64,000 nucleotides of DNA from Bordetella flabilis (GCF_001676725.1 NZ_CP016172.1:3596001-3660000), one strand, 5' to 3'; shown: positions 25,309-35,498, counted from the first letter of the stretch. Program-made: numbers and translations. The notes: generated by a model from the sequence alone, not told the origin.

Positions 25309-26628
25309 CTAGGCGGTGGTTTGGTAGTTGGTGTCGAGCTCGGGAGCCTGCTGGCCCGGCCGGCCGACGGGCTCCGCGCGGAAATCCCGCCAGTCGATGT
25401 CCTTCGGAACAATGGCCTGGAACGCGCAGACGTCATCGGGGATGCGTTTGTCGCCGGTGCCGATGGCAGTCTCGCCGTCGCGGAAGCCGAGCACGGCCTG
25501 CAGCATCTGCTTGCGGAACTCGACGATCGCCAGATCGCTGGCGCCCAGCCTGTCGTCGGAGCGGTTCGCGATGGGCCCCATGGTGACCCACATCGCGATG
25601 TCCTGGTTGGGAAAGCCCTTGATTCCGGTGAAATTCCCCGCCTTCATCGCCTGGCGATCCTGCCAGAAGCGGTTCTCATGGTTGCGCAGCGGCCTGTATC
25701 GTTCGTCCAGGTCGCGTCCGATGCTGGTGCCCAGGAACTTGCGCCAGGTTTCGGTATCGGGCGTGCCGGCCTTCTCGCCCCAGGCAATGAAATAGAACGC
25801 GGTGGACGTGTCGGTCATGGGAACGTTCACGTTGGCCACGTTGTACAGATTGTTGGGCGGTATCAGCACGGTGGCCGGCGCGACGAACACGGTGGAACGC
25901 ACATAATCGGTTTGCGCCGCGTTGGTAATGGGCCGCCGGATCGCGGCATAGCGGAATCCGTAATCCGTGCGGTGCACCTGCATGCGCGGCGCCTTGTCCG
26001 TCGAAGGCCGCAGCCAGTTCTTTTCCGTCGCTTGCGCGCCGCCGACGCGGGCTGGAACGAAGTCGGAAGAATGCAGGCTGGAGCTGTGCGCGGAGTCGAT
26101 CGCGCCTTCGAGGATCTGCGCCCAGTTGCACGGCACCAGCACCTTGGCGATGCTCACCTTCGTGTCGACCGACGGCGCCCACGATGGCGGAACGAATTCC
26201 GGGATCTCGTCCTGTGCGCCCATGTAGGCCCACACCATCCCGCCCCATTCCCGCACGGCATAGGCCTTGTGCCTTACCTTCTGCGCCATGACGCTGGCTG
26301 CCGGCTCGGACACCATCTCCACCACGTTGCCCTGCACATCCATCTTCCATCCGTGATACAAGCACCGCAGCCCGCATTCCTCGTTGCGCCCATATACCAG
26401 CGATACCCTGCGGTGCGGACAGTATTCGTCCATCACGCCGACACGTCCCTCCGTATCGCGGAAAACCACCAGGTCTTCGCCCAGGACCTGGGCCTTGACC
26501 GGATCGCCATCGGGTTCGCTGACTTCCTCGCTAAGGCAAACAGGCAGCCAATGCCGCCGCATCAGCCTTCCCATCGGGGCGTCGCCTTCGACGCGGCAAA
26601 GCAAATCGTTCTCTTCGGGTGTCAACAT
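25309..26628 (-). CDS. Rieske oxygenase, phthalate 4,5-dioxygenase-like oxygenase subunit
   Basis: A 439-residue terminal oxygenase. Rieske ligands: Cys70, His72 (YCPHRR), Cys89, His92 (CLYHGW). Mononuclear iron motif IDSAHSSSLH at about residue 178. The N-terminal GDAPMGRLMRRHWLPVCL and overall length match phthalate 4,5-dioxygenase (Pht3/OphA2). The start at 26628 has a strong GGAGG site. With the reductase, Gfo/Idh/MocA dehydrogenase and decarboxylase-like genes downstream it makes a complete four-enzyme set from phthalate to protocatechuate. A substituted phthalate could also be the real substrate. Confidence 0.88.
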   Translation of the reverse strand: MLTPEENDLLCRVEGDAPMGRLMRRHWLPVCLSEEVSEPDGDPVKAQVLGEDLVVFRDTEGRVGVMDEYCPHRRVSLVYGRNEECGLRCLYHGWKMDVQGNVVEMVSEPAASVMAQKVRHKAYAVREWGGMVWAYMGAQDEIPEFVPPSWAPSVDTKVSIAKVLVPCNWAQILEGAIDSAHSSSLHSSDFVPARVGGAQATEKNWLRPSTDKAPRMQVHRTDYGFRYAAIRRPITNAAQTDYVRSTVFVAPATVLIPPNNLYNVANVNVPMTDTSTAFYFIAWGEKAGTPDTETWRKFLGTSIGRDLDERYRPLRNHENRFWQDRQAMKAGNFTGIKGFPNQDIAMWVTMGPIANRSDDRLGASDLAIVEFRKQMLQAVLGFRDGETAIGTGDKRIPDDVCAFQAIVPKDIDWRDFRAEPVGRPGQQAPELDTNYQTTA

Positions 26629-26702
26629 AGGTCCTCCGTCTTTCATGGCGCGCCCGGCCGGGCTGGACGCACGCCTGCGGCCGCTGCCGGCCGCCCGTGC
26701 TG

Positions 26703-27722
26703 TTATTCCGTCTTGATATTGGCTGCCTTGATCGCGCCTGCGTAGCGCTGCGCTTCATCGTCGATCGCGGCCGCATACCCCTTGGGCGAACCGCCCACGG
26801 GCTCGATGCCGAGCGTGCTGAACTGCTTGATCACGGCCGGGTCCTTGACCGCCTTGGCGATCTCTGCGCTGACCCGTTGCACCGCGTAGTCGGGCACGCC
26901 GGTGGCCGCCAGCGCGCCGACCGTCACGGCGAAGTTGAAGCCGGGCAGGATCTCCGCGATGGCCGGGATGTCCGGCGCCAGCGCCGAGCGCTTGCCGCCG
27001 TTCGTGGCCAGTATCTTCACCTGGCCCTTGTCGGCGAAGCCGGACAGAGAAGGCAGCGCCGCGAAAACGACTTCGACCTGGTTGCCGACCAGCGCGGGCA
27101 CGGACTGCCCCGAGCCGCGGAAAGGCACGTGCGTCAACGTGGTGTGCAGGCCCAGGGCTAGCGCTTCCATCGTCAGGTGATGCGAGCTGCCGACGCCGGA
27201 AGAGCCGTAATTCATCTTGCCCGGCGCGGCCTGCGCGCGCTCGACGAATTGCTGCAGCGTCGTAATGCCGGTCTGCGCGCTGGTCGCCAGGAACAGCGGC
27301 GACGTGGCGATCAGCGAGACGGGGACAAAGTCCCGTTTCGGATCGTAGGCCAGGTCTTTGTACAAGGTCGGGTTGATGGACATCATCGAGCCGTCCGTGA
27401 CCAGGTAGGTATAGCCGTCGCGCGGGCTGCTCATGAGCGCCTGCGCGGCGATGACGCCATTCGCGCCCGGCTTGTTCTCGACGACCACGGACTGGCCAAG
27501 GCTGGAGGTGACGCGCTGCGCAACGACGCGCGCAACCGTGTCGGGCAGCCCACCGGCCGCATACGGCACGATGAAACGGATCGCATGGGATGGAAACTGC
27601 GACGCGGTTTCGGCCGCGCGCGCAGTACAGCAAATCAGGGCGATGGCCGCGGCCGCCGCGAGCGCGTGCAGGGTACGGCGCGCCCCCGGGCCAGGCCAGG
27701 CGGCCGTGCAACGGATAGTCAT
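26703..27722 (-). CDS. Bug/TctC-family periplasmic solute receptor (copy 4, phthalate-type operon)
   Basis: A 339-residue receptor: a signal peptide of about 36 residues (hydrophobic ALAAAAAIALICCTARA), mature IRFIVPYAAGGLPDTVAR, SSPRDGYTYLVTDG, GSSGVGSSHHLTMEAL. The start at 27722 has GAGGAG just upstream. It is the first gene of the phthalate-type operon, 74 bases before the oxygenase, so it is the probable periplasmic binding protein for the dicarboxylic aromatic substrate. Terephthalate operons likewise include a TctC-type receptor (TphC), which supports this reading. Confidence 0.92.
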   Translation of the reverse strand: MTIRCTAAWPGPGARRTLHALAAAAAIALICCTARAAETASQFPSHAIRFIVPYAAGGLPDTVARVVAQRVTSSLGQSVVVENKPGANGVIAAQALMSSPRDGYTYLVTDGSMMSINPTLYKDLAYDPKRDFVPVSLIATSPLFLATSAQTGITTLQQFVERAQAAPGKMNYGSSGVGSSHHLTMEALALGLHTTLTHVPFRGSGQSVPALVGNQVEVVFAALPSLSGFADKGQVKILATNGGKRSALAPDIPAIAEILPGFNFAVTVGALAATGVPDYAVQRVSAEIAKAVKDPAVIKQFSTLGIEPVGGSPKGYAAAIDDEAQRYAGAIKAANIKTE

Positions 27723-27796
27723 GTCTGTCTCCTCGATGTGTTTCGCGTCTTTCGATGGCCGGCATGCGTCGGGCAGGCCGGTGAGCGCGTGGCCGA

Positions 27797-27825
27797 ATAA
27801 TATTAGAGAGCTAAGCAAATTTCAA
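27797..27825 (-). promoter_or_regulatory. Sigma70-type promoter with TTAG-N4-CTAA repeat (phthalate-type operon)
   Basis: On the minus strand TTGAAA (27825-27820) and TATTAT (27802-27797) are separated by exactly 17 bases, about 75 bases before the Bug receptor start. The spacer holds TTAGAGAGCTAA (27803-27814), a 4-bp inverted repeat with a 4-base centre directly next to the -10, well placed for repression by the MarR protein of the operon. The remaining intergenic DNA up to 28012 shows nothing else I can name. Confidence 0.6.
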
Positions 27826-28012
27826 GCGGCAACACGTGCGCATCGGCTGCCCTACGGAGACGCATCGCGCGCGGCAGCGCCCGGTCCACACCGCCTGTCC
27901 GTGTGGGTGCAGGCGTCACCGCGCCCGATTGAATAGAATCGGTCTTTGCGTATCGCCTGCCCTCGCGGCCGTCGGCGTGAATGACATATCGGCGTTGCGA
28001 CATGCGTGGAAC

Positions 28013-28177
28013 ATGCATATGGAAACAGAGAACAAGCCCGGGCTTGCGCTGGCAGCGATCTTGATCGCGCTGCTGTTGAACGGCTGCGCCGCGAGCACCG
28101 GCGAGCGCGTGAACGGGGATGCCTGGCGGTACGGCTTCCGCTACGCCGGGCCGGATTACCCGGATACGGGTCGTTGA
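28013..28177 (+). CDS. Putative small lipoprotein
   Basis: A short 54-residue reading frame beginning MHMETENKPG, followed by a hydrophobic stretch LALAAILIALLLNGC with a lipobox (LLNGC; Cys at about residue 27) and a 27-residue mature tail rich in Gly, Arg and Tyr. That suggests a tiny outer- or inner-membrane lipoprotein. The n-region is atypical, with acidic residues and one Lys. The start could also be the ATG at 28019, which has GGAAC upstream. I do not recognise a family. It could be a chance frame. Confidence 0.45.
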   Translation: MHMETENKPGLALAAILIALLLNGCAASTGERVNGDAWRYGFRYAGPDYPDTGR

Positions 28178-28346
28178 CACGCACGATGCCGAGCGGGCGC
28201 GCGCGGTGGTACCGCGTCACGGAAGAGTCATCGCCGGGCGCCGCCACGATGCATCGGCAACCGGCGTCGCGAACGGCGCGCACGCGAGGCGCATCTGTTA
28301 ACGTGTGCGGATGCGCCGATCCGGCGCCAACCTGAGAGGTGTCGCC

Positions 28347-28646
28347 ATGCAACGCAATTTCGACCTGGTCGTAACCATCCTGGGTGCTTTCCGTGACGCC
28401 GAGGCGCCCGTCCTGAGCGGACGCGACGTGACGGCCGCGTTGCAGGAACTGGATATGGAGGAGGCCACGCCGGAGTCCGTCAGCCACCATCTGGAACTGC
28501 TGGCCGATGCCGGCCTGGCCAGGAAGCTGACCGAAGGTACTTCGGGACAGGACGCCATGTGGCGCATCACATGGAAGGGCTACGACGCCCTGGAGCAGGA
28601 CGAGGAAGACGAGGACGAGGACGAGGACCTTGACCTGGACGACTGA
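28347..28646 (+). CDS. Small winged-helix-like protein with acidic tail
   Basis: A 99-residue protein. Residues about 1-82 look like a winged-helix fold: MQRNFDLVVTILGAF, a VTAALQEL helix, SVSHHLELLADAGLARKL resembling a recognition helix plus wing, and WRITWKGYDAL. This pattern recalls DUF2513-like proteins. The C-terminus is a 16-residue run of almost only Asp and Glu with Leu, a possible DNA-mimic or solubility tail. The start at 28347 has GAGAGGTG upstream. The downstream GNAT gene starts inside its last codons, so the pair is translationally coupled. Function unknown. Confidence 0.75.
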   Translation: MQRNFDLVVTILGAFRDAEAPVLSGRDVTAALQELDMEEATPESVSHHLELLADAGLARKLTEGTSGQDAMWRITWKGYDALEQDEEDEDEDEDLDLDD

Positions 28647-29148
28647 AGCGCCAACCGGTGCGGGGCCCCGGAAGGAAGGCCCCGCGCCGGCGGACGCGGC
28701 TATCGCATTGGAAGCGCCTGGACAGCCCGATGTGATCGCCCTGCTGGCCGAGGCGGACGCCTATCTGCACGCGCTCTACCCGGCGGAGAGCAACCACATC
28801 CTGGATATACACGCGCTGGAGCGGCCTGGCATCGATTTCTTCGTTGCGCGCCGTGGCGGTGCCGTGCTGGGCTGCTGCGCGCTGGTTCCGGCTGCCGATG
28901 GCAGTGCCGAAATCAAGCGGATGTTCGTGGCGCCCAGCGCGCGCGGACGCCGGCTGGGACGGCAGTTGCTCGAACGACTGGAAAGCCGGGCGCTACGGCG
29001 CGGCATCGCCACGCTGAGACTCGAAACGGGGATCTACCAGCCGGAGGCGCTGAGCCTGTACCGGCGCAGCGGGTACCGGGACATCCCGCCTTTCGGCGAC
29101 TATGGCCCGGACCCGCTCAGCGTCTTCATGGAAAAGACGCTGAGCTGA
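28630..29148 (+). CDS. GNAT family N-acetyltransferase
   Basis: A 172-residue acetyltransferase: EIKRMFVAPSARGRRLGRQLLERLE is the acetyl-CoA binding motif A (V-x-P-x-x-R-G-x-x-x-G), followed by LRLETGIYQPEALSLYRRSGYRD, the C-terminal motif B region. This resembles PA4794/YhbS-type small-molecule or peptide acetyltransferases. The most upstream start is a TTG at 28630 overlapping the acidic tail of the previous gene; internal starts are possible because the first 30 residues are low in conservation signals. Its last codons form half of a 12-bp stem-loop. Confidence 0.85.
   Translation: MTWTTEAPTGAGPRKEGPAPADAAIALEAPGQPDVIALLAEADAYLHALYPAESNHILDIHALERPGIDFFVARRGGAVLGCCALVPAADGSAEIKRMFVAPSARGRRLGRQLLERLESRALRRGIATLRLETGIYQPEALSLYRRSGYRDIPPFGDYGPDPLSVFMEKTLS
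29115..29145. terminator. Stem-loop at the convergent GNAT/pckG ends
   Basis: A perfect 12-bp inverted repeat (GCTCAGCGTCTT / AAGACGCTGAGC) with a 7-nt loop lies within the last codons of the GNAT gene and just beyond the pckG stop at 29157. A second short one, TGAGGC-AG-GCCTCA, follows at 29146-29159. No U-run on either strand, so it is a candidate bidirectional terminator or mRNA 3' protecting hairpin rather than a textbook intrinsic terminator. Confidence 0.4.
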
Positions 29149-29156
29149 GGCAGGCC

Positions 29157-31013
<1,857 letters not shown>

Positions 31014-31360
31014 GGCGTATCTCCTTATCTATAGCTAATAGTCGAAATCTGGCGCGGCGCCGGGGCACCGATAGGTCCGGGCGGAAACCGCCCGCGCGGT
31101 CATCAGGGTGTCATGACAGTGCCCCATGCCGCGTTGCATATCGGGCGATCATACCCGGCGACGTGCCAGCACCGTCAACCCACCACATGGGGGAACCGGA
31201 CTGCGGGACAGGATATGAGGGCGAGATACGGGCCTGCCGTGTCAAATTGAGCCATTACGTCACGGACTGCTAGCCCCTCTTTTCGATTTCGTTCGTTTTG
31301 CGAAATAACGCGCTCGAAAAAGCGCTTTCATTTTCGTTTATGTTGTTTTATGATGATGAC
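31014..31360. promoter_or_regulatory. pckG / glpR divergent intergenic region with GlpR-like repeats
   Basis: This 347-base gap has no gene that I can see. Near glpR it is AT-rich and packed with TTCG/CGAA elements: TTCG-N5-CGAA at 31292-31304 and CGAAAA-N10-TTTTCG at 31315-31336, plus TTTTCGTTTATG at 31331. The half-sites match the TTCG/CGAA core recalled for GlpR operators, so this is probably an autoregulatory operator set for glpR-glpD. The pckG-proximal half has no clear motif. Confidence 0.5.
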
Positions 31361-32191
31361 ATGGACCTGAATCCGCGACAACTCGCCTTGGCAGATGCTG
31401 TCAGGCAGCAGGGTGCGGTCACCATCGAAGAACTGGCGCAGCGCTTCGGCGTGACCCTGCAGACCGTGCGTCGCGACGTGGGATTGCTCGCGCGCGCCGG
31501 CCTGCTGGCCCGCTTCCATGGCGGCGTGCGTGTCGCGGCATCCACCACGGAGAACATCGCCTACCAGCAACGCCAGGTGGTCAATGCGGAAGGCAAGCGC
31601 CGCATCGGCGAAGCCGTCGCACGCCGGGTGCCGGACGGCTGCTCCCTGATCCTGAACATCGGCACGACCACGGAAGCCATCGCCCGCGCGCTGCTTCGGC
31701 ATCGCGGGCTGCGCGTCATCACCAACAACCTGCATGTGGCGGACATCCTGGCCGCCAATCCGGATTGCGAGGTCATCGTCGCGGGCGGCGTGATGCGTCC
31801 GAGCGACCGCGCCGTCGTCGGCGAAGCCGCCACGGCTTTCATCCGGCAATTCAAGGTGGACATAGGCGTGATCGGCATCTCCGGCATCGAGCCCGACGGC
31901 ACGCTGCGCGACTATGACCTGCGCGAGGTCAGCGTGGCGCGCGCCATCATTGCGCAGTCGCGGGAGGTCTGGCTGGCCGCCGACAGCAGCAAGTTCGAGC
32001 GTCGCGCCATGGTCGAAGTCGCGCATGTCTCACGCATCAGCCGCTTGTTCACCGATCGGCAAGTCCCCTCTTCCCTGGCCGAGCTCCTGCGCGACGCCGG
32101 CGTTCACTGCGAGATCGCCGACACATTGCAGCAGCAGGCTGTCGACGGCGGCACGCCGCAAGCCTCCCCCGCATCCCAGGCAACACCATGA
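31361..32191 (+). CDS. glpR: DeoR-family regulator of glycerol-3-phosphate metabolism
   Basis: A 276-residue DeoR-type repressor: N-terminal HTH (about 1-57: ADAVRQQGAVTIEELAQRFGVTLQTVRRDVGLLARAG) and a C-terminal sugar-phosphate sensor domain (LNIGTTTEAIARAL, VITNNLHVADIL, VIVAGGVMRPSDRAVVGEAA, GISGIEPDGTLRDYD). The start at 31361 is chosen because it begins just before the HTH; the frame is open 21 codons further up. It overlaps glpD as ATGA, which supports the GlpR assignment; GlpR proteins bind glycerol-3-phosphate as inducer. Confidence 0.92.
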   Translation: MDLNPRQLALADAVRQQGAVTIEELAQRFGVTLQTVRRDVGLLARAGLLARFHGGVRVAASTTENIAYQQRQVVNAEGKRRIGEAVARRVPDGCSLILNIGTTTEAIARALLRHRGLRVITNNLHVADILAANPDCEVIVAGGVMRPSDRAVVGEAATAFIRQFKVDIGVIGISGIEPDGTLRDYDLREVSVARAIIAQSREVWLAADSSKFERRAMVEVAHVSRISRLFTDRQVPSSLAELLRDAGVHCEIADTLQQQAVDGGTPQASPASQATP

Positions 32192-33783
32192 CCCTCCCTT
32201 CCCGCACGCCCCCCTCCCGCGACCGCCTGCTGGCGCAGTTGGATTCCGCCCAACCCTGGGACGTCATCGTCATCGGCGGCGGCGCCACCGGCCTGGGCAC
32301 GGCGGTGGACGCCGCCGCGCGCGGCTATCGCACCCTGCTGATCGAGGCGGCGGATTTCGCCAAGGGCACCTCCAGCAAGGCCACCAAGCTGGTGCATGGC
32401 GGCGTGCGCTACCTGGCGCAGGGCAACATCAGCCTGGTTCGCGAAGCACTGCACGAACGCGGGTTGCTGGGCCGCAACGCGCCGCATGTGGTCTGGCCCC
32501 TGGGTTTCGTGGTACCCGCCTACAACCTGCTGGAGCGGCCCTTCTACGGCACCGGCATGAAGATGTACGACCTGCTGGCGGGGAGGCTGAACCTGGCGCC
32601 GAGCCGCATGCTGTCCCGTGCCGAAACCCTGGCCGATGCCCCCACGCTGGCGCCGGAGGTGAACGGGCGGCGGCTGCGGGGCGGAGTGCGCTACTACGAC
32701 GGCCAGTTCGACGACGCCCGGCTGGCGGTCTCGCTGATGCGTACCCTGTTCGATCTCGGGGGCATCGCCATCAACTACATGCCCGCCACCGGCTTGAACC
32801 AGAGCAAGGGCCGCATCGACGGCGTGACGGCGCGCGATGCATTGACCGGGACCAGCTTCGTGCTGCACGCGAAGTGCGTGGTCAATGCCGCCGGGGTATG
32901 GGTCGACGAGATCCGGCACATGGAAAGCCGTGCCGCCACGGGCATCGTCGCACCGAGCCAGGGCGTGCACCTGACGCTGCCGCACGATTTCCTGCCCGGC
33001 AAGAACGCCATCCTGATCCCCAAGACCGATGACGGCCGCGTGCTGTTCGTTGTGCCGTGGAATGGCCATACCATCGTCGGCACCACCGATGTGCCGCGGG
33101 CCGACCTACCGCTCGAGCCGGAGGCCAGTTCACAGGACATCGACTTCATCCTGCGCACGGCCGGACGCTACCTCAGCCGCAAGCCGACGCGTTCCGATGT
33201 GACCAGCGTATGGGCAGGCCTGCGGCCGCTCGTGAAGGCGGGTGGCGAAGGTGCGACCAAGACACTGTCGCGCGAGCACACCATTTTGGTGTCGCCGGGG
33301 GGACTGATCACGGTAACGGGCGGCAAATGGACCACCTACCGGCGCATGGCGCAGGACGTCATGGATACCGCTGCGCGGGAACACATGCTGCCCCACGCCC
33401 CGTGCCGGACCGAGCAATTGGCGCTGCACGGCGCGCCCGGCGCACCGGCCGGCATGACCTCCCCCGGCACGCCGGACGCGTACTATGGCAGCGACCTGCC
33501 TGCGCTGCGCGCGCTGGCGGGTGCCGACCGCATGCTGATCGCGGCCAGCGCCCTGACCGAAGCCCACGTCCGCTACGCCGCTCGTTTCGAGCTGGCGCGC
33601 AGCGCCGAAGACGTGCTGGCCCGTCGCAACCGGGCGCTGTTCCTGGATAGCGGCGCGGCGCTGCGGGCCGCTCCCGAGGTCGCGCGCATCCTCGCCGAGG
33701 AACTGGGGCACGATGCCGCCTGGCAGCGGCGCACGGTGGCGGATTTCGAGCAGACCGCGCAACGGTACCGACTGGCGTCCTGA
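32188..33783 (+). CDS. glpD: Aerobic glycerol-3-phosphate dehydrogenase
   Basis: A 531-residue FAD-dependent membrane-associated enzyme oxidising sn-glycerol-3-phosphate to dihydroxyacetone phosphate and reducing quinone. Seen: the FAD dinucleotide fold DVIVIGGGATGLGTAVDAA (about 24-42), the family signature KGTSSKATKLVHGGVRYL, the PWNGHTIVGTTD motif, WAGLRPL, and VTGGKWTTYR near residue 380. Translationally coupled to glpR. No glpF or glpK lie in the window, so glycerol uptake and phosphorylation must be coded elsewhere. Confidence 0.96.
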   Translation: MTLPSRTPPSRDRLLAQLDSAQPWDVIVIGGGATGLGTAVDAAARGYRTLLIEAADFAKGTSSKATKLVHGGVRYLAQGNISLVREALHERGLLGRNAPHVVWPLGFVVPAYNLLERPFYGTGMKMYDLLAGRLNLAPSRMLSRAETLADAPTLAPEVNGRRLRGGVRYYDGQFDDARLAVSLMRTLFDLGGIAINYMPATGLNQSKGRIDGVTARDALTGTSFVLHAKCVVNAAGVWVDEIRHMESRAATGIVAPSQGVHLTLPHDFLPGKNAILIPKTDDGRVLFVVPWNGHTIVGTTDVPRADLPLEPEASSQDIDFILRTAGRYLSRKPTRSDVTSVWAGLRPLVKAGGEGATKTLSREHTILVSPGGLITVTGGKWTTYRRMAQDVMDTAAREHMLPHAPCRTEQLALHGAPGAPAGMTSPGTPDAYYGSDLPALRALAGADRMLIAASALTEAHVRYAARFELARSAEDVLARRNRALFLDSGAALRAAPEVARILAEELGHDAAWQRRTVADFEQTAQRYRLAS

Positions 33784-33966
33784 TGCGGGCACGCATGGCC
33801 GGGGCAAGCCGCCTTCCGGTATGGACAGCGCTCAAGTCGCTGCGATCCGGATATCGGGCGTAGAATCGGCGCGATTCACGACGGTTCGGCGGCGCCGGCA
33901 CGGCACCGCCCGCTTGCACAATCCCGAACGCGCCGGCCGGCGCGCCGCCTTCCCGGAGAACGCACG

Positions 33967-34965
33967 ATGTCCATGCCCCAGATCAAGTTCGGCCGTACCG
34001 GCCTGAAGGTTTCCCGCCTCGCGCTCGGCACCATGACCTTCGGCCTGCAAACCGAAGAAACCGTCGCCGACCGCATCCTCGACAAGGCCACGGACGCCGG
34101 CATCAATCTCCTGGATACGGCCGACGTCTATCCCTTGGGCGGTACGCCCGACACGGTGGGGCGCACCGAGGAAATCGTCGGCCGCTGGCTGACCGGCAAG
34201 CGTTCGCGCTTCATCCTCGCCACCAAGGCCGTCGGTGTCATGGGGCCGCAGGAATGGGAGCGTGGCGCTTCGCGCAAGCACCTGCTGGACGCCATCGACG
34301 CTTCTCTCAAGCGCCTGCAAACGGACTACGTCGACCTGTACCAACTGCACTCGGACGATAGCGACACGCCGCTGGATGAAACCCTGGAAGCGCTGGACGT
34401 CATCGTCAAGTCGGGCCGCGCGCGCTATATCGGAGTGTCGAACTTCCTTGCATGGAGGCTGGCGACGGCGCTGGGACGTTCCGAGCTGCATCGGCTGACG
34501 CGTTTCGTTTCGGTGCAGCCGCGCTACAGCCTGCTGTTCCGGGAAATCGAGCGGGAATTGCTGCCGCTGTGCGAGGCGGAGAACCTGGCGGTAATTCCTT
34601 ACAACCCGCTGGCCGGCGGCCTGCTGACCGGCAAGCACCAGCCGAACAGCGCGCCCACGCCGGGCACACGGTTCACCCTGGGCACCGCGGGCGGCCGCTA
34701 CCAGGATCGTTACTGGAATGACCGCGCCTTCGAAAGCGTCGAGGCCCTGCGTCGTGTGGCGGCCGAAGCCGGCGTATCGCTGACCACCTTGTCGCTGGCC
34801 TGGGTGCTGGCGAATCCGGCCATTACCGCGCCCTTGCTGGGAGCCAGCAAGCCCGAGCAACTGGACGATACCCTCGCCGCGGTCGAATACAAGCTCGCGC
34901 CCGATCTCAAGGCCAGGCTCGATACGTTGACGCATGAATACCGCTATGGCGACTCGGTGCGGTGA
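33967..34965 (+). CDS. Aldo/keto reductase
   Basis: A 332-residue AKR of the YajO/voltage-channel-beta-like subgroup: N-terminal FGRTGLKVSRLALGTMTFG, catalytic-tetrad regions NLLDTADVYPLGG (Asp and Tyr), FILATKAVG (Lys) and LYQLHSDD (His), then the NADPH-binding YIGVSNF and the C-terminal LLGASKPEQLDD. It probably reduces aldehydes with NADPH; substrate unknown. RBS GGAGA lies 8 bases before the ATG. The 183-base leader contains a 16-bp palindrome CGCGCCGGCCGGCGCG (33929-33944) and a TAGAAT -10 candidate near 33861. Confidence 0.9.
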   Translation: MSMPQIKFGRTGLKVSRLALGTMTFGLQTEETVADRILDKATDAGINLLDTADVYPLGGTPDTVGRTEEIVGRWLTGKRSRFILATKAVGVMGPQEWERGASRKHLLDAIDASLKRLQTDYVDLYQLHSDDSDTPLDETLEALDVIVKSGRARYIGVSNFLAWRLATALGRSELHRLTRFVSVQPRYSLLFREIERELLPLCEAENLAVIPYNPLAGGLLTGKHQPNSAPTPGTRFTLGTAGGRYQDRYWNDRAFESVEALRRVAAEAGVSLTTLSLAWVLANPAITAPLLGASKPEQLDDTLAAVEYKLAPDLKARLDTLTHEYRYGDSVR

Positions 34966-34966
34966 T

Positions 34967-35494
34967 ATGCAGATCCACGAGCGCCTGACGGCGCTGCTGG
35001 ACGAACGGGGCATCGGTTACCGCCTTCTGCGCCACGCCGCCGAAGGCCGCTCCGAAGCGGTCGCCGCGCTGCGTGGCACGGCGGTCGGCCAGGGCGCCAA
35101 GGCGCTGGTGTGCCGCGTCAAGCTGACGTCGACCCAGCGCGCGCACGTCCTCGCCGTGTTCCCCGCCGACAAGCAGGCCGACCTGGAAGCGATCGCGCGC
35201 GCGGTCGGCGGCAAAAAGGCCGCGCTGGCATCGCGCGACCTGGCGCGCGAACTCACCGGCTGCGAGATCGGCGCGATCCCGCCCTTCGTATTCAACGAGG
35301 ACCTTTCGCTGCTGGTCGACGCCACGCTGGGCCGGCGGCATGAGGAAATCGTGTTCAACGCGGGGCGGCTCGATACCTCGATCATCATGCGCGCGCAGGA
35401 CTATCTGGCCCTGGCGCAACCCAGGATCGCGGCAATTGCACGCGACGGCGACCGGGTGGAAAGCCCGACCGACATTCCCTCTACTGCGCATTGA
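34967..35494 (+). CDS. YbaK/EbsC-type aminoacyl-tRNA deacylase-like protein
   Basis: A 175-residue protein of the YbaK/ProX fold, whose members hydrolyse mischarged tRNAs such as Cys-tRNA(Pro) or Ala-tRNA(Pro) in trans. Seen: the N-terminal helix ERLTALLDERGIGYRLLRH, the lysine-bearing core GQGAKALVCRVK, DKQADLEAIARAVGGKKAALAS, and the GAIPPFVF loop that is typical of the family. The start at 34967 is one base past the aldo/keto reductase stop. The exact tRNA specificity cannot be told from the sequence. Confidence 0.85.
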   Translation: MQIHERLTALLDERGIGYRLLRHAAEGRSEAVAALRGTAVGQGAKALVCRVKLTSTQRAHVLAVFPADKQADLEAIARAVGGKKAALASRDLARELTGCEIGAIPPFVFNEDLSLLVDATLGRRHEEIVFNAGRLDTSIIMRAQDYLALAQPRIAAIARDGDRVESPTDIPSTAH

Positions 35495-35498
35495 AGCC

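Noticed and set aside
33929..33944. CGCGCCGGCCGGCGCG palindrome as an operator
   Set aside because: Only C and G in a GC-rich genome; such dyads arise easily by chance, so it is only mentioned within the gene entry.
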